A stretch of DNA of 64,000 nt from DASVTR01 sp036387475 (GCA_036387475.1 DASVTR010000006.1:124001-188000), one strand, 5' to 3'. Counted from the first letter of the stretch, positions 8,728 to 17,638 are shown. Notes: generated by a model not told the origin, from the letters alone. Made by a program: numbers and translations.

Positions 8728-11700
8728 ATGCCCAAACGTCACAACACAGCCCGCGATGAAGGACGCGGACAATCGCAGACATCCGAACTACTGCGCCGGG
8801 GAGCGACCTCAAGCGAGCAGATTGCGGGCGAGATTGAAGAAGCGCGCCAGCTACTCGACAAGGGGCTTTCGAGCGAGGCCGAAGCCAGGCTCGCACCCGT
8901 CATCAAGGTGGCGGACGATGACCCGACACTGATGGCACAGGCGCGCTATGTGCTCTCCGAAGCTTTGGAGTGGCAGGGACGCTTCAACGAGTCGCTCGAA
9001 GCCGTGCGGATGTACGAGGCGGCGGACGCGCGTGCGGAATTGGAGACGAAAACCTCTTTGCAGCTTCGCGTGCGTTTGGGTCTGGCCTGCAACTACACTG
9101 GCGACTATCCGAAAGCCATCGCGCTCTTGTACGCGACGTTGCGCGACGCGACGGAGCATGGCAGCGATGCGGAGTGCGGCGCGTCCTGCGTGGCGCTGGC
9201 GCGCGTCTATCGCAGCATCAACGAGTACACAATCTCGCGCGACTTCTTGCAGAAGGCGCTTGAGTGGTACAGGCACGAGGGAGACTGGCGTGGACTCGGC
9301 GACGTTTACTTAGGATTCGGCCTCGTAGACGTTTACGAAGGCCATTACGAAGATGCGCTCAGCAACTACGAGCAGGCTTTGAAGCTGATGGGCGATAAGG
9401 CCGCGCCGCAGCTTCTCGGTCGTCTCTACGCCAACATGGGCGGAGCTTGCTGGTTTATCAAACGCCCGCACGACGGCATACGCTATCTCGAAAAAGCCGT
9501 ACACTACTACGAGCGCACAGAGCACAAGACAAACGCCGCGACTGGCTACAATAACCTGGGCATCAACCTGATGCTCGTCGGCGAGTGGGCGCGCGCACAG
9601 GAAGCGCTCAAGCGCTCTCTCGAACTCGCCTTCGAGGTTGACCGGCACAACGCGCACGTCCCTATCATTCTGGATTCGCTCGGCGAGCTACGCCTTTTGA
9701 TGGGCGACCTGGAAGAAGCGCAGAACCTGCTTCAACGCGCCGTCAATCTGGCGACAGACCACGGCAATAAATGGTATGAGGGGCAAGCCCGTCGTACGCT
9801 CGGTCGCTGCCTGCTGGCGATTGGCGACGACGCTCGCGCGCGTGCAGAGGGCGAAGCGGCGCTCGTGCTCGCTGAGCAGATAGGCGACCGGCAGGCCATC
9901 TGCGAATCGCGCCTGCTCTTGGCCGAGACTTACCTGCGTCAGGGCGGCAATAGCGAATGCGCTTTGCAGCTACAGAAGGTGTCGGAGCAAACCACCGAGT
10001 CTGTCGCAGACCTAGCCATCGCGGGCGCTGCGCAACGCATACACGGCATGCTCTCGATGGCCCAACAGGACGGCGCGCGTGCCATACATCATTTCAGCCG
10101 CAGCCTTTCTATCTCAGAGATGCTCGGCGACCGCTATCGTGTCGCGCTCGCACATTACGAACTGGGGATGGCTTACGCCGCCGTCCAGCCCGAACGCGCG
10201 ACCGAATATCTCACGCAGGCGGCGCGCGTCTTTCGTAATCTGGGCGCGCGCCAAGACCTCGCCCGCGCGGAAGAAGCAGTCGCCGCCCTCGGCTACGACG
10301 AACGACGCGCATCAATCGCAACTGCAACAATTGATGCGCCCGCGCTGCTTCCCTTGCTCATCCTGCGTTTGGCCGAAGCATCCGCCTTGCGCGAGCTACT
10401 GCTGCGTGAACTGTCTGCGATAATTCATCAGGAAGCGGGAGCGCAGAAAGTTTTGCTCGCGGAGTTTGAGCCGGAGGGCAAGCTCAAGTTGATAGCCGCG
10501 CACGGCTTCGTCGCGGATGAGGAAAAAGAGCGCCTGTTTGAATCGCTGAGCCGCGCGCACAAAGGGCGGGCCGCAGAGCGTTGGGCGCAAGCGCAGGACG
10601 CGACGCTGCTCAGGCTCGAAGCGCCTAACGCGCCGACCGTTCTGCTTGTGATTATCCCGCGCGATGCGATTGTGCCTTCGCGCGGCGTGTTGCTAGACCC
10701 CCTGGTGCGCGTCGCCTCTATGGGCCTTGAGTTATGCGCCTTCCGTGAAAGCGCACGCGCCGCGCGCGGTGGGTCTAACCAGCGAGCGCAGGTTGACGAG
10801 AGTTTGCTGCCGGGCTTCATACATTCCAGCCCTGCGATGCAGAGCCTTGTTGACGAGATTAACAAAATCCGCTCATCGGACGTGACCGTGCTCGTCACAG
10901 GCGAGAGCGGCACGGGCAAAGAACTCGTCGCACGCGCCATCCACACGCTCTCAAACCGCCGCGACGAGAGCTTCATCGCCTTCAACTGCACAGCCGTCCC
11001 CCGTGAACTCTCCGAGGGTTATCTCTTCGGTTATCGCAAGGGAGCGTTTACGGGCGCTGTCAACGATTCGCCCGGCGTGCTGCGCGCGGCATCCGGCGGA
11101 ACGCTCTTTTTAGACGAGATAGGAGATTTGCCGCTCGACGTGCAGCCCAAACTGCTACGCTTTCTACAGGAAGGCGAAATCCAGCCGCTCGGCGAACAGC
11201 GTCCGGTCAAGGTTGACGTGCGCGTGATCGCCGCCACAAACTGCGACCTGGAGAAGATGGTCGAAGAGCGACGCTTTCGTGAAGACCTCTATTATCGCCT
11301 GAACGTCATACGCCTGCGCGTGCCGCCCCTTCGCGAACGCCGCAGCGAGATAGAGCCGCTCGTTCATCATTACATCGACCACTACTCGCAAAAGTTCAAA
11401 CGGCACGACATTCAAATCACGCCGCAAGCAATTGACCTCTTGATGGTCGGCGACTGGCCGGGCAACGTCCGCCAACTCTGCAACGAGCTACAGCGCGTCG
11501 TCGCACGCGCCGAAGACGGCACGCTCATTACACCCCAACACCTCTCGCGCGAGATACTCCCGCTCCCCGCCCCGCCCGCCGCGCAAATTCAAGACGCCGC
11601 CAGCAACACCCTTCAAGCCCAACCCACAATCCCGCAAGGCTTACTACTCACCGATGCCGTCGAGCACCTTGAGCGCCAGATGATCGCCGACGCCCTACGC

Positions 11701-11808
11701 AAACACAACGGCAACGTCACACGCGCCGCACGCGAACTCGGCCTCACACGTCGCGGCCTCCAACTTAAACTCGGACGCTACGAGATAGACACGAGCACCG
11801 CCGCTTAA
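8728..11808 (+). CDS. Sigma-54-dependent Fis-family activator with N-terminal TPR array
   Basis: 1026 residues, ATG 8728. Residues about 30-520 are TPR repeats (ATGYNNLGINLMLVGEWA, RRTLGRCLLAIGDD and similar). Residues about 545-685 form a GAF-like region. The AAA+ domain follows: Walker A GESGTGKE at 725-732, the sigma-54 contact loop GAFTGA at 772-777, Walker B TLFLDEIGDLP around 793, and RVIAATNCDLE with REDLYYRLNVI. The end (from about 982) is a Fis-type helix-turn-helix with NGNVTRAARELGLTRRGLQL. It should remodel sigma-54 RNA polymerase using ATP. Where most such activators carry a receiver or PAS domain, this one has TPRs, suggesting control by a protein partner or peptide (inference). 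No sigma-54 promoter was recognised nearby, so its targets are unknown. Confidence 0.92.
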   Translation: MPKRHNTARDEGRGQSQTSELLRRGATSSEQIAGEIEEARQLLDKGLSSEAEARLAPVIKVADDDPTLMAQARYVLSEALEWQGRFNESLEAVRMYEAADARAELETKTSLQLRVRLGLACNYTGDYPKAIALLYATLRDATEHGSDAECGASCVALARVYRSINEYTISRDFLQKALEWYRHEGDWRGLGDVYLGFGLVDVYEGHYEDALSNYEQALKLMGDKAAPQLLGRLYANMGGACWFIKRPHDGIRYLEKAVHYYERTEHKTNAATGYNNLGINLMLVGEWARAQEALKRSLELAFEVDRHNAHVPIILDSLGELRLLMGDLEEAQNLLQRAVNLATDHGNKWYEGQARRTLGRCLLAIGDDARARAEGEAALVLAEQIGDRQAICESRLLLAETYLRQGGNSECALQLQKVSEQTTESVADLAIAGAAQRIHGMLSMAQQDGARAIHHFSRSLSISEMLGDRYRVALAHYELGMAYAAVQPERATEYLTQAARVFRNLGARQDLARAEEAVAALGYDERRASIATATIDAPALLPLLILRLAEASALRELLLRELSAIIHQEAGAQKVLLAEFEPEGKLKLIAAHGFVADEEKERLFESLSRAHKGRAAERWAQAQDATLLRLEAPNAPTVLLVIIPRDAIVPSRGVLLDPLVRVASMGLELCAFRESARAARGGSNQRAQVDESLLPGFIHSSPAMQSLVDEINKIRSSDVTVLVTGESGTGKELVARAIHTLSNRRDESFIAFNCTAVPRELSEGYLFGYRKGAFTGAVNDSPGVLRAASGGTLFLDEIGDLPLDVQPKLLRFLQEGEIQPLGEQRPVKVDVRVIAATNCDLEKMVEERRFREDLYYRLNVIRLRVPPLRERRSEIEPLVHHYIDHYSQKFKRHDIQITPQAIDLLMVGDWPGNVRQLCNELQRVVARAEDGTLITPQHLSREILPLPAPPAAQIQDAASNTLQAQPTIPQGLLLTDAVEHLERQMIADALRKHNGNVTRAARELGLTRRGLQLKLGRYEIDTSTAA

Positions 11809-11857
11809 AGCAGTCTGCTTCCCCAACAACTCTCTGACGAGATGTGACCCAACGGTA

Positions 11858-11886
11858 TTGACATCCGCTCAAAGCGGGAATATCTT
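11858..11886 (+). promoter_or_regulatory. Sigma-70-type promoter with a dyad in its spacer
   Basis: TTGACA (11858-11863), a 17-bp spacer and TATCTT (11881-11886) stand 86 bp before the 11973 gene. The spacer contains the inverted repeat CCGCT-caa-AGCGG, well placed for a repressor. The assignment rests on box match and spacing only. Confidence 0.55.
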
Positions 11887-11972
11887 CCTTCTCGTCCGAA
11901 TCCTCGCGCTTTCTGCTAACGAGTTCCTTTTCTCGCTAGCCTCACGCCGGTAGAGCCGTAAGGGTTGCCAAC

Positions 11973-14150
11973 ATGAGCGCAGAACCTCCAGACAATAAGC
12001 CCTCCGCCCTCTTTAGCTTTATCAATAGCACGCTGGGCAAAGTCACTATTTTCCTTACCTTCGTCACGACCTTTTTCACTGCCTTTAGATTACTCGGAGG
12101 CGACACCAGACTCACCATCATCATTCTGTTTCTGATTGGGACGTTGACGTTTCTACTCGGCTCGCTTTACGTCCTCTTGAAGAAGAAGGAAATCCGCACC
12201 GAGACATTTAAGACGGGAGTTAAAATCCGAAAGGAGTTTGCCTATTCCAAAGCCTATCGCTATGCCGCTTTAGCTGTTCTCGTCATTATCCCGATCCTCT
12301 GGGGCGCGGGCCTCTACTTCAATTTCCTGGAGGTGCTGACAGGGAAACAGGTCAGCGTTAAGGGTTTCGTCTTAACCGCCAGCGGCGCGCCTGCCGACAA
12401 AGCGCTGGTCACTCTCTTCCTGAATGAAAAAGAGGTGGAGACGAAAGAAGCGGCTGACGGTAAATTCGATTTTACAGGTGTGGATGTCAGCAAACTCAGC
12501 GCGGGAGCGATGCGCCTTGAGGTTAAGTGGAGGAATCTTGAATCCACTCTCACTCTCAACACAGCTACAGATAAGCTGAAAAATATAGTCATCAAATTGC
12601 CACCGGGAGCGCCGCCTTTCAAGGTTGATTATTTCGTGCTCGAAGGCTCGGCCATAGATTTTCTTGTGCGCGGGCAGATAGATAAACGATGGGAAGAAAG
12701 ATTAGGCGGGCAACCGACCATCGTTATCAACGATGTCTACAATCATCTCAAAAATCTTCTCAACAAATACTCTGCCCCGCTTACATCCGATAGTTTTGAC
12801 ATCTCTAATTCAAGAGATAAATCCGGCTCAATAGTTGAAGAGCAGGTTGCTGCCAGAAACAAAAACAAACCCTTCTTTCTTGGAGGTGTAATAAATAGCC
12901 CGCTGATTAGGACTCCAACCAGGGAAGAATTCATCTCGTTGCTCAATTCAGGCCAGCAATGGCACCTCGTAGTGACAAAAGAAATAAACCCCGGCGCAAG
13001 ATTCCTGCTGCCAGACATCAGCGCGGACTCTTTTCTCTTCTGGAGGTTTGCCACTCCCGACGACGCGAAATTCGTTTTACAGGGAAAACCTTTTTCTCCT
13101 GCCCCCGAAGTCAAAAAGGCAATGGAATTTTACTCGGCTATCACGCGGGATTATCTACCGCCGGATTTCTTCATCTTCAAAATGCAACCGAGCGTCTGGA
13201 TCGAGGCAGAGTGTTCTTCACCGACTGCTGTGATGTTAGAGGCTCGCCACTTAAAACTTCGCATCGCTCTGTTGGAAAATATTTCGGATTACCCTATCCG
13301 CATCGGAAAATTTGGTCTCAAGGAAAACAATCTTAATCGTTTGCGCAGCCGCGATGAAGATGTAGCAATGCTGACGACCAAACCGCCTGAACAGAAAACC
13401 TTCTATCCTTCGGAAGTTTTAAGACCAAAAGAAAAGCTCGTCATACCCATCGAATTACTGCTGGCCCACGGCGAAGATACATCACTCGCTGCAATCCAAT
13501 ATGAAGAAACGCCTCCCGAAGTGATTGCCGAGTTGAACAAAGCCAATCAAATTAAGCTGCCGGTCGGAGAAGGCGATTCGGTTGAGGTGAATACGTCCAC
13601 GCTCGTCAGCATGATTAGAACTCCTCAGGAGAACCCTCAATTGGAAAAGGAGTTTGTCTTTGGCGCATCCTTAAAGATAGACAATCTGGACGTTGACGGA
13701 GTGAGCTATCCCTTCAGACCCTTAGATACAAGCGTGCTTGTGATGAACAACGGCGTGACGGAAGGCAGTTGCCCTTACGTCTTCACCTACGCTGCGGAAA
13801 GTAACACGTGGGTCAACGAAGGGACTATCCTCTACAACCTGAACAGAAAATGGAAAGAATCAACCGACGAGAAGGAATTAAAGCGCTTTGACGGGCGCGT
13901 CCTGCTCAGAGAGATAGACGCTGAAACTTCTTTCATTGATAAGCTCTACATCAAGGCGATTGATTATCATGGCCGCGAAATAATTCTATCTCCGAAGAAT
14001 CATCAATTGCTGGATGGAGACGGCAATTACTTAGTGCTCAAACAGGGCGACCAGCAGAGGATTGATTTCAACCTCCCTCAGGGCTTGAACGCACAAAGGT
14101 TCATCCTCGTAGCCAAAGGCTATTACCTCCCTTACCCCATGCGCAAATAA
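11973..14150 (+). CDS. Large membrane-anchored protein of unknown function
   Basis: 725 residues, ATG 11973. Three hydrophobic segments near the N-terminus (about 25-43, 48-70 and 96-118, e.g. LTIIILFLIGTLTFLLGSLY and LAVLVIIPILWGAGLYF) anchor it in the inner membrane. Residues about 125-215 look like a carboxypeptidase-regulatory/Ig domain (VSVKGFVLTASGAPADKALV, then ADGKFDFTGVDVSKL). The remaining 500 residues are soluble and I recognise no catalytic motif. Late parts (FVFGASLKIDNLDVDGVSY, FILVAKGYYLPY) look beta-rich. The gene stands alone: sigma-54 regulator upstream, degenerate DNA downstream. Function cannot be assigned. Confidence 0.75.
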   Translation: MSAEPPDNKPSALFSFINSTLGKVTIFLTFVTTFFTAFRLLGGDTRLTIIILFLIGTLTFLLGSLYVLLKKKEIRTETFKTGVKIRKEFAYSKAYRYAALAVLVIIPILWGAGLYFNFLEVLTGKQVSVKGFVLTASGAPADKALVTLFLNEKEVETKEAADGKFDFTGVDVSKLSAGAMRLEVKWRNLESTLTLNTATDKLKNIVIKLPPGAPPFKVDYFVLEGSAIDFLVRGQIDKRWEERLGGQPTIVINDVYNHLKNLLNKYSAPLTSDSFDISNSRDKSGSIVEEQVAARNKNKPFFLGGVINSPLIRTPTREEFISLLNSGQQWHLVVTKEINPGARFLLPDISADSFLFWRFATPDDAKFVLQGKPFSPAPEVKKAMEFYSAITRDYLPPDFFIFKMQPSVWIEAECSSPTAVMLEARHLKLRIALLENISDYPIRIGKFGLKENNLNRLRSRDEDVAMLTTKPPEQKTFYPSEVLRPKEKLVIPIELLLAHGEDTSLAAIQYEETPPEVIAELNKANQIKLPVGEGDSVEVNTSTLVSMIRTPQENPQLEKEFVFGASLKIDNLDVDGVSYPFRPLDTSVLVMNNGVTEGSCPYVFTYAAESNTWVNEGTILYNLNRKWKESTDEKELKRFDGRVLLREIDAETSFIDKLYIKAIDYHGREIILSPKNHQLLDGDGNYLVLKQGDQQRIDFNLPQGLNAQRFILVAKGYYLPYPMRK

Positions 14151-14223
14151 TTCCCCTGGCAAGGCTCTGTGGATAATTCCGTCGGGCAAGATTAGGAATC
14201 ATCGGGCAGACTATCGGTGAATA

Positions 14224-14448
14224 GTGCCTGCTCCCATCGGCTCTGTCGCACGCCTCTTTATTGAGCACATCAAGTATTCGCTGTTGCTGTTTGACGCAAA
14301 GTTGCCGGACACTTCGGGGCGAGCCTTAGTACGCTTCACACGCTCACTGCCGCACAGGGAACGCACGCCCACCTTTATCATTCATAACTCAATCGACCGC
14401 GCACGATTGGCGCGTGCTATCGCGCACCGACTCACCGCGCCTCGATAA
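14224..14448 (+). pseudogene. Remnant of a response-regulator receiver domain
   Basis: A short open frame holds LLLFDAKLPDTSGRALVRF followed by TRSLPHRERTPTFII. This closely resembles the phospho-acceptor aspartate loop and the following helix and strand of receiver domains (LLLFDxxLPxxSGxxLV, then RSLPHRxxTPIII). The upstream acidic pair and strand 1, and the downstream conserved lysine region, are missing, and the start would be a GTG without a ribosome site. I read it as a truncated, decayed gene. A chance match is possible but the aligned stretch is about 35 residues. Confidence 0.45.
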
Positions 14449-14500
14449 ACGGGCGCGCGAGTGGTCTGTACGACTACGCAAAACGGTTTTTGGCTGACAC

Positions 14501-14857
14501 AGCCCAACTAAACAACTGCGCACTACACCAAAACGTGTACGCGAGTCAATCAAACTTCTGCGCGAACGAATCCAACCACTGCGTGACTCAATCCAACGAC
14601 TGCGCGACTCAACCTGACAACTCCGCGGGTCAATCCAACAACTGCGCGGATGAACCCAACGACTGCGCGAACGCACCTGACAACTGCGCGAACGAACCCG
14701 ACAGGTGCGGGAGTCAACCCAACAACTGCGGGGGTCAATCCAACGAGTGCGGGGGTCAATCCAACAGGTGCGCGAACCAATCTGACGGCTGCGCGGGCCG
14801 ATTTTACGGCTGCGCGGGGCGTTTGCAGGCTGGCGCGGGTGGGTTTGGCGGCTGCGT
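14501..14857. repeat. Tandem array of about 17 imperfect 21-bp units
   Basis: From about 14501 to 14857 the sequence repeats every 21 bp with the core TCAATCCAACAACTGCGC. Because 21 is divisible by 3, several frames stay open on both strands. In one + frame the units read as Cys-containing heptads (QSNNCA), but the frame giving LRESIQQ-type heptads has leucine and isoleucine in coiled-coil spacing and is broken by several TGA stops. It therefore looks like the decayed 3' part of a coiled-coil gene, or a minisatellite. There are no spacers, so it is not a CRISPR. The rest of the gap 14151-15293 outside this array and the receiver remnant shows nothing I can assign. Confidence 0.8.
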
Positions 14858-15293
14858 GGGTGAGTGGATACTTGGTAAACATATCCGCTACTTCGTTCGC
14901 ACCCCTGTCTTTTTCCGCTTTTTCCTCTGAAATTCTTAGAAAAACCGCTGTCGCGGGTGTTTGGTGCGAAGGAAGTATCAGTTTTTGAAAGTTTTGTTGT
15001 AATTCTCCGGGCGAGTGGGGCGAATGCGTCTAAACGCTTGTAAAAGTTAAGCTTGGGTGTGGGGAATGAGGTCTGTGGAGACGTGGCACGGCTGTTGTAA
15101 AGAGAGCGGGCAGATGATTGAAAGAAGCGGGAGAGGGAAAAGTAGATAGCTCCCGCGCCGGAACGCGACGATTCAACGCGGTTCGGAATTCTTTCGAGCA
15201 TCGCTCGCTCATTCAAAACTTCTGAAATCTGACACGTGCCCCGCTCGGCCCTACAAAAAGGCAAAGCGGCACCCAACCCAAAGGAGAACGCTC

Positions 15294-17618
15294 ATGCTGC
15301 GCCGCTTCACCACATACTTAATCGCCGTCACCTTCTTGCTCACCTCTCTTGCCCCGTTCAGCGCGTTTGCTTCAAACGCTGACAAAAAACAGCATGGCCG
15401 CCCGCAGCGTGCCCGTAAACTCGCGCCCGAACTCGCCGCGGCCACGAGCGGCACGGTTCGTGTCATCATTCAGACCAAAGGCCGCCCCACCGCAGCGCAG
15501 GATCAGGCCGTCGCGTCCAGGGGCGGAAACAAGCGTAAGGCGTTCGACTCGCTCGACGCGCTGGTCGCAGACGTTCCCGCAGGCGCACTGGCCGAACTAG
15601 CCGCCCGCGAAGATGTTCTGTACGTTTCGCCCGACCGTCGCGTCCGCGCCCAGATGGACGTGACGAGCGAATCCGTCGGCGCGAACCTTGTACGACAGGG
15701 CTTCGCGGGCGCTCCCGGCTTCACGGGCAAGGGCGTCGGCATCGCCGTCATCGACAGCGGCATCAGCGCCAACCACCCTGACTTTCAGAAGGACGGTCAT
15801 TCGCGCGTCGTCGCCGCCGTCAACTTCACAGGCGCATCCAACACCGTTAGCTCCAACGGTATTCTCTTAAGCGACGGCATCGTGATGAGCGACGGCATTC
15901 TGCTGAGTGACGGCGACCGTTCCGGTCACGGCACTGGCGTGGCTGGCGTGGCTGCCGGAAACGGCGCTGCCTCCGCAGGCTACGCTGGCAACTACACAGG
16001 CATCGCTCCCGGCGCACACCTTATCGACCTCAAGGCGCTGGACTCAAACGGCGCGGGCACGACGAGCGCCGTGCTCGACGCCATCAACTGGGCCATCACC
16101 AATCGCCAGCAATACAAGATTGGCGTCATCAACATGAGCCTCGGCACGCCCGTCCGCGAATCTTTCCGCACAGACCCGCTCTCAAACGCCCTGGCACGCG
16201 CCACGCAAAGCGGCATCGTCGTCGTCTGCTCCGCCGGCAACAACGGTCGCAGCGAACAGATTACCGGCTACGACTCAAACGGCGACCCCATCTATCGCCT
16301 CGTCTACGGCGCAATCAACAGCCCCGGCAACAGCCCCTACGCCATCACCGTCGGCGCGACCGATTCGCACGGCACGGCCAAGCGCTCCGACGACACCGTT
16401 GCGAGCTTCTCTTCCAAAGGCCCGACGCAGTTTGACCATCTGGCGAAGCCCGACGTGGTTGCGCCCGGTCGTCGTCTCGTCGCGCCGATGTCCCTTGATA
16501 ATCCGACCTCCGCGGTTGACCACGCTGATCGCATCGTCGCCCCTGTCTCCGCAAATGCTCTGCCCAACGCTTATTTCAAATATTCGGGCACTTCGTTTGC
16601 CGCGCCCGTCGTCTCCGGCGTCGTTGCACAGATGCTCGAAGCCAACAAGTCTCTCACCCCTCTGCTCGCCAAGACCGTGCTCAAGCGGACGGCGCAGGCT
16701 CTCCCCGCCTCACAGTTCGTCAGCAAGACGCAGAACCTCATCAGCCAAGGGGCAGGTCAGGTCAATGCCCCGCTGGCAGTCGAAATGGCACGCGCCATCG
16801 TCCCGAACGCCAACAAGCTCAAGGCCGGCGACAAGATTTTCCGCAACAACGTGACGCTGCAATCGCTCAGCCAGTCAGTCAACATCGGCGGCGAGACGGT
16901 GCAGGCGAGCGCACGCGTCCTCTATAGCGGCGGCGTCGTCTTCGCCAACCGCCCCGTGCTGACCAACGGCATCCTGCTCAGCGACGGCATCCTCTTGAGC
17001 GACGGCATCGTCATGAGCGATGGCATCGTCATGAGCGACGGCATCCTGCTTTCCGACGGCATAGCCTTTGGCGACGGCATTCTCTTAAGCGACGGCATCA
17101 TGATGAGCGACGGCATACTGTTAAGCGACGGCATCCTCTTGAGCGACGGTATCATCCTCACAGACGGAATCCTGCTCAGCGATGGCATTCTCATGGGCGA
17201 CGGCATCCTGTTGAGTGATGGCATTCTGGTAGGTGACGGAATTCTGGTAGGCGATGGCATTCTGCTGAGTGACGGCATCATGATGAGTGACGGCATCCTC
17301 GCGGGTGACAGCATCCTGTTCGGTGACGGCATCCTGCTCAGCGATGGCATCATGATGAGCGATGGCATCGTCCTCACCGAAGGTATCCTGATGAGCGATG
17401 GCATTATGATGAGTGACGGTATCGTCATGAGCGATGGCATCGTGATGAGTGACGGCATTCTGCTGAGCGACGGGATTCTCCTAAGTGACGGCATCGTCCT
17501 GACCGAAGGCATTCTCTTAAGCGATGGCATCATGATGACGGATGGGATTCTGCTGAGTGACGGCATCCTGCTTACGGACGGTATCATGATGAGCGACGGG
17601 ATTCTGCTGAGCGATTAA
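15294..17618 (+). CDS. Secreted S8 (subtilisin-like) peptidase with 36 C-terminal hexapeptide repeats
   Basis: 774 residues, ATG 15294 with AAAGGAG 7 nt upstream. Signal peptide to about 27 (FSAFA). Residues about 45-120 resemble an I9-type propeptide (VRVIIQTKGRPTAAQDQAV, YVSPDRRVRAQ). The catalytic domain has Asp154 (AVIDSGISANHPDF), His212 (SGHGTGVAGVAAG), the oxyanion region CSAGNNGRS and Ser434 (YSGTSFAAPVVSG), so it should be active. Three GILLSD-type hexapeptides (residues 189-206) sit just before the His motif. Residues 559-774 are exactly 36 such hexapeptides, ending at the stop. The repeats are uncharged except one Asp (rarely Glu) per unit, suggesting a repetitive beta structure, calcium binding or surface attachment; this is inference. 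Expected location is outside the cytoplasm. A strong terminator follows, so the gene is monocistronic. Confidence 0.93.
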   Translation: MLRRFTTYLIAVTFLLTSLAPFSAFASNADKKQHGRPQRARKLAPELAAATSGTVRVIIQTKGRPTAAQDQAVASRGGNKRKAFDSLDALVADVPAGALAELAAREDVLYVSPDRRVRAQMDVTSESVGANLVRQGFAGAPGFTGKGVGIAVIDSGISANHPDFQKDGHSRVVAAVNFTGASNTVSSNGILLSDGIVMSDGILLSDGDRSGHGTGVAGVAAGNGAASAGYAGNYTGIAPGAHLIDLKALDSNGAGTTSAVLDAINWAITNRQQYKIGVINMSLGTPVRESFRTDPLSNALARATQSGIVVVCSAGNNGRSEQITGYDSNGDPIYRLVYGAINSPGNSPYAITVGATDSHGTAKRSDDTVASFSSKGPTQFDHLAKPDVVAPGRRLVAPMSLDNPTSAVDHADRIVAPVSANALPNAYFKYSGTSFAAPVVSGVVAQMLEANKSLTPLLAKTVLKRTAQALPASQFVSKTQNLISQGAGQVNAPLAVEMARAIVPNANKLKAGDKIFRNNVTLQSLSQSVNIGGETVQASARVLYSGGVVFANRPVLTNGILLSDGILLSDGIVMSDGIVMSDGILLSDGIAFGDGILLSDGIMMSDGILLSDGILLSDGIILTDGILLSDGILMGDGILLSDGILVGDGILVGDGILLSDGIMMSDGILAGDSILFGDGILLSDGIMMSDGIVLTEGILMSDGIMMSDGIVMSDGIVMSDGILLSDGILLSDGIVLTEGILLSDGIMMTDGILLSDGILLTDGIMMSDGILLSD
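16968..17615 (+). repeat. Coding tandem repeat, 36 units of 18 bp (GILLSD hexapeptides)
   Basis: The end of the S8 peptidase gene is an uninterrupted run of 36 units encoding G-I-[LVMIA]-[LMVFA]-[STG]-[DE]. Common variants are GILLSD, GIMMSD, GIVMSD, GILVGD and GIVLTE. Unit 20 alone starts with Ser. Synonymous codon use differs between units (for example ATCCTGCTC, ATTCTCTTA and ATCATGATG), so the peptide rather than the DNA is being conserved. The run stops exactly at a unit boundary before TAA. Confidence 0.97.
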
Positions 17619-17638
17619 CGAAACCCTCGCTTAAAGGA

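Noticed and set aside
10428..10991. 187-codon minus-strand frame inside the sigma-54 activator
   Set aside because: Antisense of the GAF/AAA+ region; Ser/Arg-rich, no start context.
14490..14930. Plus-strand frame encoding Cys-rich heptads (QSNNCA)
   Set aside because: Same array effect; the coiled-coil frame is the more protein-like one and is broken. No ribosome site before the ATG.
14389..15276. Long minus-strand open frame (295 codons) through the 21-bp array, rich in Arg-Ser-Cys-Trp
   Set aside because: Openness is caused by the 21-bp period, which keeps several frames open at once; composition outside the array is not protein-like and no start signal is present.
16922..17587. Minus-strand frame of IPSLSRMPS-type repeats
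   Set aside because: Antisense image of the subtilase hexapeptide repeat; the plus strand has start, signal peptide, triad and terminator.
14501..17615. CRISPR arrays
   Set aside because: Both repeat tracts have no unique spacers, units are 18 or 21 bp, and no cas gene is in the window.
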